This document shows positions 1 to 5,152 of a stretch of 5,152 nucleotides of DNA, piece by piece. Under the pieces are notes generated by a model, which had not been told where the DNA came from, did not search any database, and was given only the letters and a program-made list of their open reading frames with translations. The translations under genes were made by a program, and so were the position numbers. Positions within the stretch are counted from its first letter, which is position 1; the number at the start of each line of letters is the position of its first letter. The DNA is from Thermoleophilaceae bacterium (lineage in GTDB: Bacteria > Actinomycetota > Thermoleophilia > Solirubrobacterales > Thermoleophilaceae). The stretch covers positions 1-5,152 of the forward strand of contig JACCTJ010000251.1 in NCBI GenBank assembly GCA_013812485.1, written 5' to 3'.

Positions 1-53
1 CCGAGGCCGACCGCCCGCACCGCATCACCTACAAGAAGCTTGCGCGCGCCTGA
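1..53 (+). CDS. 3' end of an unidentified upstream gene
   Basis: An open frame enters from the left edge (first full codon at 3) and stops at TGA 51-53. The visible tail reads EADRPHRITYKKLARA, a basic, soluble-looking C-terminus with actinobacterial codon use. Sixteen residues are too few to assign a family. The next gene on the same strand starts 12 bp after this stop and is in the same frame, so the two are probably co-transcribed. The frame could be open by chance in such GC-rich DNA, but the position directly ahead of a clear gene favours a real C-terminus. Confidence 0.5.
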   Translation, partial: EADRPHRITYKKLARA

Positions 54-65
54 GGCGCGGGCCGC

Positions 66-776
66 GTGCGCTCGGGCGAGGGATCGATCCTCTCGCGGCT
101 GCGAGTCGGGCCGCGGACTCGCCTGGCACTGCTGCTCCTCGTCCTGCTGGGGCTGTTCCTGCTCGTGGCCAACCGCGCGCCTTCGCCGCAGCGGGTGCGG
201 GCCTTCATCGAGCCGTTCGGAGTGGCGGCCCCGCTCGTCTTCCTGCTCGTGGGCACCGCCCTACACGCGAGCTTCGTCCCGGGCCCGTTGATCGCGGGGG
301 CGAGCGGACTGCTCTTCGGCCCGATCCTCGGCACCGCGGTGACGCTGACCGGGTCGGTTTGCTCCGCCCTGGTCGAGTTGACCGTCGGGCGCCGTGGCGG
401 CCGGGAGGGCATGGACCGGATCGGGGGACCTCGCTATCAGGCGCTCGCGACCTGGATCGAGCGCCACGGGTTCGGCGCGGTGGTGATCCTCCGCCTCGCC
501 CCGGTCCTACCGGACGCTCCGGTCTCCTACGCCGCGGGTCTCTCGCACGTGCGGACCTGGCAGATCGCCGCGGGGACGGCCGTCGGCGCCGCGCCGCGGG
601 CCTTTGCCTACACCGCGCTCGGCGGCTCGATCGGCAACCTCAACTCGCCGCTCGCCTACGTCGCCGTGGGAATCATCGTGGTCGCCGGCCTCGCCGGCGT
701 GCTCGGGATCCGCTGGCACGTGCGCCGCTCGCGCGATGCCGCCGCGGCCATGCAGGAGCTCGAGCGCGAGGGCTGA
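66..776 (+). CDS. VTT/DedA-superfamily (TVP38/TMEM64) integral membrane protein
   Basis: A 236-aa polytopic membrane protein of the VTT (SNARE-associated/DedA) superfamily. Members sit in the cytoplasmic membrane; several DedA-superfamily proteins are implicated in lipid flipping or envelope homeostasis, but this one's substrate is unknown. Visible features: a basic N-terminus, a first membrane helix at about residues 19-36, then a hydrophobic segment leading into ASFVPGPLIAGASGLLFGP (68-86), which matches the first re-entrant part of the VTT domain. The signature LRLAPVLPDAPVSYAAGLS lies at 142-160, with the conserved Arg and the Pro-x-x-Pro. A last helix spans about 195-215, followed by a short basic and acidic cytoplasmic tail. 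Length is normal for the family. GTG 66 is the first start codon after the upstream in-frame stop; a weak GAGG (52-55) precedes it by 10 bases. It converges on the minus-strand operon with a 10-bp gap. The family call is strong; the function is not known. Confidence 0.9.
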   Translation: MRSGEGSILSRLRVGPRTRLALLLLVLLGLFLLVANRAPSPQRVRAFIEPFGVAAPLVFLLVGTALHASFVPGPLIAGASGLLFGPILGTAVTLTGSVCSALVELTVGRRGGREGMDRIGGPRYQALATWIERHGFGAVVILRLAPVLPDAPVSYAAGLSHVRTWQIAAGTAVGAAPRAFAYTALGGSIGNLNSPLAYVAVGIIVVAGLAGVLGIRWHVRRSRDAAAAMQELEREG

Positions 777-786
777 GGGGGCCGGC

Positions 787-2094
787 TCAGCGGCGCAGGT
801 CCAGCGCGGCCGGCGGCAGGGCGAGCAGGCCCCGCAGGCGCACACGCGGGCCGTGGCCCGCGGTGAGGGCGCTGCGCAACGCGCGCCGGTCGAGGCCCGA
901 GGGGGGGGCCGAGCCGGGGGTGCCGAAGCGCCGCTCGCGCAGGCGGCGGGCGTAGCGGGCAGCTGCGGGACCGGCGCTCTGGCCGAGCTCCCGTTCGAGC
1001 TCGGCCAGCGTGGTCTCCGGCGGGACGCTCCAGCCGAGTCGCTCGAGCACGCGGCGCAGCTCATCGGCTTCGTCTCCCGCCGAGCCCGAGCGGCGCAGGC
1101 GGCGTCGGACGACGAACAAGCCGACGGCCAGTGCGGCGATTGCCGCGAGCATCACGAGGCCGGCCGGCGGCCCGTCCTCGGCGTCGCCCTGCCCGGGCGA
1201 CTTTCGGCGCTCTGGCCGCTCGCGGCGCTCCGGCGACTCGCCACGGGCGCCGCCGTCCGCGCTGCGCTGCTCCTGCCTTCGGCGCTCGGGCCGTGGGCGC
1301 GATCGCTCCCCTCGGTCGCGTTGGCCGGCCGGGGCGGGCGGCGCGGCCTTCGGCTTTTCCGAGAAGCCGCCGACCAGAGCGGGGCCCGGCGCGAGCGCCG
1401 CGGCCAGCGGCAGCGAGGCGAGGCCGGCCGCGAGGATCGCGACGCTGGCGCCGAGCGCCGCGGCCGGGCGGGCGTGAAGCCGCGGCAGGAAGAGCCAGGC
1501 GACGAGGGCGACGAGCAGGAGGGCGCCGCGCCCGAGGGGGTCGGAGAGCGCGCGCTCCGACCCGGCGAACCCGATCAGGCTGAGCAGGAGCAGGAGCGCC
1601 CCGACCCGGCGCACCGCGGCTGCCTCTGGCCCGCCCGGCCCGTCCGCGGGAGGCAAGAGGGCGAACGCGGCCGCGGGAATGGTCATGATGGGGATCGCCA
1701 GCAGCACCGTCTCACGCACCCAGAAATCGCTGCCCTTGTAGGGCCACGTTGTCGGCAGGCCGTCGACGCCGCTCGTGAGCCCGGCGGCAAGCTGCTCCCA
1801 GCCCGCCGGGGCGAGCAGTCCAGGAGGGACGCCGGCGGCCAGTGGTCCCACCACGAGGGCCACCGCGACGGTGACGACGCGCACGATCCGCGCCTCGGCG
1901 CGACCATCGGGCTCGAGGCGCGCGGTGAGGTTCAGGACGAGGCCGCATCCCGTGGCGAGCGCGACCAGCGCGGCGATCCGCCACACGGGCGGGTCGCCGA
2001 TCAGCTCCGCCCACGACAGCGCGGCGACCGCACACATCGGCGCGAACGCCGCCACGCCACGCCAGGGCGACGACGCCCTCCCGCTCGCCTTCAC
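787..2094 (-). CDS. TgpA-like membrane protein (DUF3488-type N-terminus plus DUF4129-like C-terminus) lacking the transglutaminase core
   Basis: A 435-aa protein, last gene of the MoxR-DUF58-TgpA cassette. Seven hydrophobic segments are visible at about residues 13-32, 37-57, 70-90, 128-148, 162-178, 188-205 and 210-236, as in the N-terminal membrane domain of TgpA proteins. The loop GWEQLAAGLTSGVDGLP (98-114) is typical of the family. A hydrophilic Arg/Glu/Pro-rich linker (about 237-311) with three PERR repeats follows, then a helix (312-330) and a DUF4129-like tail. That tail contains LERLGWSVPPETTLAELEREL (350-370, shown in part by the PPETTLAELE core), YARRLRERRFG (381-391) and RALRSALTAG (404-413). 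Family members usually run to about 700 residues with an extracytoplasmic Cys-His-Asp transglutaminase core after the N-terminal helices; that core is absent here. The only cysteines (21, 50) lie in membrane helices, so no transglutaminase or protease activity is expected. GTG 2094 overlaps the DUF58 stop as GTGA, with a GAGGGG Shine-Dalgarno upstream, implying translational coupling. Confidence 0.85.
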   Translation of the reverse strand: MKASGRASSPWRGVAAFAPMCAVAALSWAELIGDPPVWRIAALVALATGCGLVLNLTARLEPDGRAEARIVRVVTVAVALVVGPLAAGVPPGLLAPAGWEQLAAGLTSGVDGLPTTWPYKGSDFWVRETVLLAIPIMTIPAAAFALLPPADGPGGPEAAAVRRVGALLLLLSLIGFAGSERALSDPLGRGALLLVALVAWLFLPRLHARPAAALGASVAILAAGLASLPLAAALAPGPALVGGFSEKPKAAPPAPAGQRDRGERSRPRPERRRQEQRSADGGARGESPERRERPERRKSPGQGDAEDGPPAGLVMLAAIAALAVGLFVVRRRLRRSGSAGDEADELRRVLERLGWSVPPETTLAELERELGQSAGPAAARYARRLRERRFGTPGSAPPSGLDRRALRSALTAGHGPRVRLRGLLALPPAALDLRR

Positions 2095-3173
2095 GCGGCC
2101 CCCCTCGCCGCGCGACCGAGGGGGCGGCCCTGACAGGCGGCCACCGTGAAGGCCGAGGACGCCGTCGCGGGCCCAGGGGTGACGAGGAAGCACGCGCAGG
2201 TGCTGCGGGCGACGCTGCTCGGGAGCCCTCCACTTGACTCGTGCGCGTTGACCCAGAAGACCGCTCCCACCCGCCCGAGCCGGGACGGCAGGACGGGATG
2301 CCCGCCCGCCTCGACGAGGGCGAGGTGGACGTGGAGAGCCGGCCAGGCGGCCAGGGTGGCGTCGACGTGCGACGGGCGCCGCTCGCCGGGCAGGAGCAGG
2401 TCGCAGCCGCCGGCGCGGGCGAAGGCGACGCAGAGCGACGCAGCGGCGCGGACGGCACTGTCGAGCGCAGCGGGCGACGACGGACTCGTCGCGTCGAGGA
2501 CGACGACCGGGCGGCGATCGATCTGGGCGAGCAGGCTCACCTCGACGAGCCGGCCGGTCCGCGCGACGGCGGGCCAGTGGATACGGGTGGCCGGCGTTTG
2601 CGGCCGTGCCTCGCGCAGCCCGTCGAAGTCGACGCGCGGGCCCTCTTCCGACGCCGACTCCGAGAGCCGGGAGAGCGCGGACAGCTGGCCGCCTCCGGAG
2701 CGCGCCGTGCGCACCGCCTCGATCCTCGGCAGGACGAGCACCTCTTCGCCCGGGGCTGAGCGGAGCTCGCGCGAGGCCACGCCGAGGGGATCTCGCACGA
2801 TCAGGCGTGCCGGCTCGAGCTCGTGGCGCCCGCGGCGCGGGAAACGCACCTCGGTCTCGACCCGCTGGGTGCGACGCCACCGCGCCGGCCGGCCTCCGTC
2901 TGCGGCCAGCGGCTCCACGATCTCGCTTCCGGGTGGCGAGGGCAGAAGCGTCCGGGCCTCGAGGACGACCGAGCAGGGCTCGTCCTCGACCACCCGGGTC
3001 GAGCCGATCCGGCGCTCGAGCCGTCCCCACCCGGCGAGCGCCGCCCAGGCCGCGCAGGCGAGGGCGAGGATGACCAGCGCGCAGCCAGGGAGAAGCAGGG
3101 CCGACGCGCCGAAGACCGCACCGGCGCCGGCGAGCAGCAGCCCGAGCAGCCCGGTCAGGAGCGCACGGGCCAC
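2091..3173 (-). CDS. DUF58 family protein, middle gene of the MoxR-DUF58-TgpA operon
   Basis: A 360-aa membrane-anchored DUF58 protein. Two adjacent hydrophobic segments (about 4-21 and 24-46) anchor the N-terminus. A beta-rich region follows (about 60-150), containing RRGRHELEPARLIVRDPLG (113-131), typical of the domain ahead of DUF58. The diagnostic DUF58 motif is at 181-209: DFDGLREARPQTPATRIHW then ARTGRL, equivalent to the family's G-L-R-x-Y-x-x-G-D-x-x-R-x-I-H-W-x-x-x-A-R. Here the usual Tyr/Gly-Asp positions are divergent (ARPQTPA). VVVLDATS (223-230) looks like the first strand of a vWA-type fold, with a partial DxS metal-site motif. DUF58 proteins accompany MoxR ATPases and probably act as their vWA-like partners; the molecular role is unproven. 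GTG 3173 lies 7 bp after the MoxR stop with no strong Shine-Dalgarno, suggesting coupled translation. Its stop overlaps the next start. Family and boundaries are secure. Confidence 0.92.
   Translation of the reverse strand: MARALLTGLLGLLLAGAGAVFGASALLLPGCALVILALACAAWAALAGWGRLERRIGSTRVVEDEPCSVVLEARTLLPSPPGSEIVEPLAADGGRPARWRRTQRVETEVRFPRRGRHELEPARLIVRDPLGVASRELRSAPGEEVLVLPRIEAVRTARSGGGQLSALSRLSESASEEGPRVDFDGLREARPQTPATRIHWPAVARTGRLVEVSLLAQIDRRPVVVLDATSPSSPAALDSAVRAAASLCVAFARAGGCDLLLPGERRPSHVDATLAAWPALHVHLALVEAGGHPVLPSRLGRVGAVFWVNAHESSGGLPSSVARSTCACFLVTPGPATASSAFTVAACQGRPLGRAARGAA
2099..2106 (-). promoter_or_regulatory. Ribosome binding site for the TgpA-like gene
   Basis: On the minus strand this reads GAGGGGGG, within the last codons of the DUF58 gene and ending 4 bases before GTG 2094 (the GAGGGG part is 6 bases away). 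It supports GTG 2094 as the true start, even though the same frame stays open far upstream to about 3030. That upstream extension is antisense-like, arginine-rich noise lying over the DUF58 gene. Confidence 0.6.
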
Positions 3174-3180
3174 GGGCGGC

Positions 3181-4134
<954 letters not shown>

Positions 4135-4141
4135 GGGCGCG

Positions 4142-4147
4142 ATGTTA
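4142..4147 (-). promoter_or_regulatory. Possible -10 of the MoxR operon (leaderless transcript)
   Basis: On the minus strand this reads TAACAT, four of six matches to TATAAT in a region otherwise poor in A and T. It ends 7 bases before the ATG of the MoxR gene, the spacing expected if transcription begins at or next to the start codon. No Shine-Dalgarno is visible in the leader. No convincing -35 is seen about 17 bases upstream, so this is a weak call. Confidence 0.3.
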
Positions 4148-4212
4148 GGGATGGCGGGAGGCTTCGAGCCAGCGACTCCGCGCTCGCCCCCGCCGAACCG
4201 TTGAACACTCCT

Positions 4213-4246
4213 CGGGTCGCGAAGGGTCGCGGCGGGCGCCGACCCG
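4213..4246. repeat. GGGTCGC direct repeat with inverted partner in the divergent intergenic region
   Basis: GGGTCGC occurs at 4214-4220 and again at 4224-4230, a 10-bp period. An inverted copy, CGACCCG, follows at 4240-4246 and can pair with CGGGTCG at 4213-4219 or, in part, with 4224-4229. It lies in the shared upstream region of the MoxR operon and the PepSY gene, so it could be an operator or a small hairpin. Short G/C-rich repeats are easily produced by chance at this base composition. Confidence 0.25.
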
Positions 4247-4260
4247 CTCCCACCCCAACC

Positions 4261-4285
4261 TGAGAGCCTCTCAGCGACATCTCAG
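4261..4285 (+). promoter_or_regulatory. Putative OmpR/PhoB-type response-regulator binding site upstream of the PepSY gene
   Basis: TCTCAG is repeated exactly at 4269-4274 and 4280-4285, an 11-bp period, the usual arrangement for a dimer of a winged-helix OmpR/PhoB-family regulator. The left copy is also half of an inverted repeat, TGAGAG-C-CTCTCA (4261-4273). The right copy ends 10 bp before a plausible -10, placing the site over the -35 position as for an activator. PepSY genes are often controlled by a neighbouring two-component system, but no regulator is present in this window. Confidence 0.5.
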
Positions 4286-4295
4286 AACGCAGTCG

Positions 4296-4301
4296 TACCT
4301 T
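4296..4301 (+). promoter_or_regulatory. Candidate -10 of the PepSY gene promoter
   Basis: TACCTT sits 10 bp downstream of the second TCTCAG repeat and 33 bp upstream of the ATG at 4335, a reasonable leader length. It matches only three positions of TATAAT (TAnnnT), and no good -35 precedes it, which suits an activator-dependent promoter. The assignment rests mainly on geometry. Confidence 0.3.
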
Positions 4302-4325
4302 CGCTCCTGCTTGGATCACGACGAA

Positions 4326-4330
4326 AGGAG
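4326..4330 (+). promoter_or_regulatory. Strong ribosome binding site of the PepSY gene
   Basis: AGGAG (within GAAAGGAG) ends 4 bases before ATG 4335. It is the clearest Shine-Dalgarno in the window. It fixes the start at 4335 even though the frame from that ATG stops after 11 codons, which is key evidence that the downstream gene is frameshifted and not absent. Confidence 0.8.
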
Positions 4331-4334
4331 CACC

Positions 4335-4740
4335 ATGACCAAGCAGTTGAAGAACATCCTATGGGCGTAGCCGCCTTCGCGGCCCTCGGCCTCGGCGGAT
4401 CGGCCATCGCCGGCGCCGCCTCAGGCCTCGACCAAGGCACCGGCCAGTCGCCTGGCGCCGAGGTTCGGGAGATCCCGAGTCGGCGAACGAGTCGCGCGAG
4501 GCCGAGAACGACGCCGCCGAGCAGGTCCGCGGCTCGCAGGCGGATCGGGCCACCGCCGCGGCCCTCGAGACGACGGGGGGTGGACGCGCGAACTCCGTGG
4601 AGCGAGATTCGGGGAACGGCGCCACCTGGGAGGTCGAGGTGACGAAGCCCGACGGCAGCACCGTCGACGTGCGGCTCGACGACTCCTACAAGCTGGTCGT
4701 CGAAGAGGGCGACTCGGAAGGGGCGGACGCGACGGAGTAG
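4335..4740 (+). pseudogene. PepSY-domain-type secreted or membrane-anchored small protein, interrupted by two frameshifts
   Basis: From ATG 4335 the frame reads MTKQLKNILWA and stops at TAG 4368-4370. A second frame, entered at about 4363, continues as GVAAFAALGLGGSAIAGAAS, a signal peptide or membrane anchor. A third frame takes over at about 4474 and runs to TAG 4738-4740. Adding one base at the GGG (4363-4365) and one at the CCC (4474-4476) restores a single 135-codon protein. In that reconstruction, residues 1-30 are the basic, hydrophobic export signal; 31-70 an acidic, flexible spacer; and about 70-122 a PepSY-like domain with DRATAAALETTGGG, TWEVEVTKPDGSTVDVRLD and YKLV; the tail is acidic. 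Such proteins are extracytoplasmic and often under two-component control; the molecular function is unknown. It is either a recent pseudogene or an intact gene with two sequencing deletions in short homopolymers. The domain assignment comes from pattern recognition only. Confidence 0.8.
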
Positions 4741-4755
4741 TTCGCGGGCGCATGC

Positions 4756-4783
4756 CGGAGCCCGGAGCGATCTCCGGGCTCCG
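4756..4783. terminator. Perfect 12-bp GC-rich hairpin, probable bidirectional terminator
   Basis: CGGAGCCCGGAG (4756-4767) and CTCCGGGCTCCG (4772-4783) are exact inverted complements around a CGAT loop. The hairpin starts 15 bp after the PepSY gene stop and lies between it and the convergent minus-strand gene ending at 4861, so it could serve both. Neither side has a real T tract (only TTG follows on the plus strand), so it would be a tract-less hairpin of the kind common in high-GC actinobacteria. Confidence 0.65.
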
Positions 4784-4851
4784 TTGCACCGTGGTCCGAG
4801 CACACTCCGTAGTCGATGTCGCTGCTACAAAGGGCGACGCACGGTTGCACT

Positions 4852-4860
4852 CCCCCCCCC
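4852..4860. repeat. C9 homopolymer immediately downstream of a minus-strand stop
   Basis: Nine consecutive C bases abut the stop codon (TCA on the plus strand, 4861-4863) of the leftward partial gene. On the minus strand the stop is read before the G9 run, so length changes would not alter the protein. It is the longest homopolymer in the window and a likely spot for length error in the sequence. Confidence 0.9.
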
Positions 4861-5152
4861 TCAGGATTCGGCCGGCGGAGGCAGAGGGCCCCCGCTCGAG
4901 CCGGACCGGCGCTCGTCCAGGTCGAGCAGCATGGGGCGGATCGCTCGGGCGCGCCGGGAGACTGGGTCATCGCTCGGTCGGCCCTCCGTCAATTCGGCGA
5001 GCTGGAACTGGAGATCGGCCGCGCACTCGGGATCGGCCCGAGCGGCGAGCAGTTCCACCGCCTCCATCTCGAGGGCCGCGACCTGCTTGTCAGGCGCGTC
5101 TGGATTCAGTCGAGGCAGGGGTGCGTCGGTAACCTCTCGCCAAATGCGGACG
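4861..5152 (-). CDS. C-terminal part of an unrecognised protein, cut by the window edge
   Basis: A minus-strand frame is open from the right edge (first full codon begins at 5151) to the TGA at 4863-4861, giving 96 visible residues. The N-terminal visible part is VRIWREVTDAPLPRLNPDAP. A probably helical, acidic stretch follows (KQVAALEMEAVELLAARA, then CAADLQFQLAELTEGRP), then ARAIRPMLLDLDERRSG and a low-complexity end rich in Gly, Pro and Ser. Composition is protein-like and balanced, unlike the arginine-rich shadow frames. I do not recognise the family. ATG 5067 is an internal candidate start (68 aa) but has no Shine-Dalgarno, and the frame stays open ahead of it, so a longer gene truncated by the edge is more likely. 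It converges on the PepSY gene, with the hairpin in between. Confidence 0.6.
   Translation of the reverse strand, partial: VRIWREVTDAPLPRLNPDAPDKQVAALEMEAVELLAARADPECAADLQFQLAELTEGRPSDDPVSRRARAIRPMLLDLDERRSGSSGGPLPPPAES

Noticed and set aside
604..2133. Long plus-strand open frame (509 codons) opposite the TgpA-like gene
   Set aside because: Arginine/alanine/glycine-rich low-complexity translation, antisense to a gene with clear membrane helices and a DUF4129-like tail. Such shadow frames are expected at this GC content.
2095..3030. N-terminal extension of the TgpA-like frame up to 3030
   Set aside because: The added sequence overlaps the DUF58 gene and is arginine-rich noise. GTG 2094 has a good Shine-Dalgarno and the typical stop/start overlap.
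4335..4740. Programmed -1 ribosomal frameshifting in the PepSY gene
   Set aside because: Neither break has a slippery heptamer, and two successive programmed shifts in a 135-codon gene are implausible. Deletions at GGG and CCC explain the frames simply.
4282..4803. Minus-strand 173-codon frame over the PepSY gene and promoter
   Set aside because: It crosses the promoter, the ribosome binding site and the terminator hairpin of the PepSY gene, and its translation resembles no protein family.
4852..4860. C9 tract as a phase-variation switch
   Set aside because: On the minus strand it lies after the stop codon, so changes in its length would not alter the protein. No promoter is visible next to it.
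4752..5132. Plus-strand 126-codon frame at the right end
   Set aside because: It runs through the hairpin and the C9 tract and is antisense to the more protein-like minus-strand frame; no ribosome binding site or domain is seen.

Overview
The window is very GC-rich and has tightly packed genes, GTG starts and overlapping stop/start codons. Gene content and protein style fit a high-GC actinobacterium. A Thermoleophilia/Solirubrobacterales-type lineage is my best guess, inferred from the MoxR/DUF58/TgpA proteins and the PepSY protein; there is no marker gene to confirm it.

Layout. (1) Plus strand, 1-776: the last codons of an unidentified gene, then a complete VTT/DedA-type (TVP38/TMEM64) membrane protein. 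(2) Minus strand, 4134 down to 787: a three-gene operon read MoxR AAA+ ATPase -> DUF58 protein -> TgpA-like membrane protein with a DUF4129-type C-terminus. The spacings are 7 bp and a 4-bp GTGA overlap. The operon converges on the VTT gene with only 10 bp between the stops. (3) 4135-4334: a divergent regulatory region. It carries an 11-bp-spaced TCTCAG direct repeat that looks like an OmpR/PhoB-family response-regulator site, a plausible -10 and a strong Shine-Dalgarno for the rightward gene. (4) 4335-4740: a small secreted or membrane-anchored PepSY-type protein gene, broken by two apparent single-base deletions. (5) 4756-4783: a perfect 12-bp hairpin between convergent genes. (6) 4861-5152, minus strand: the C-terminal part of an unrecognised protein running off the window.

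How the genes work together. MoxR ATPases next to DUF58 proteins and TgpA-type transglutaminase-like membrane proteins form a widespread conserved cassette, thought to be an AAA+ chaperone acting with a vWA-like partner and a membrane effector at the cell envelope. The main anomaly is that the TgpA-like protein is only 435 aa. It keeps the N-terminal membrane domain, the last membrane helix and the DUF4129-like tail, but the transglutaminase core is absent and an Arg/Glu/Pro-rich linker stands in its place. The other notable points are the doubly frameshifted PepSY gene and its well-formed operator. I see no mobile element, CRISPR array, tRNA or rRNA.
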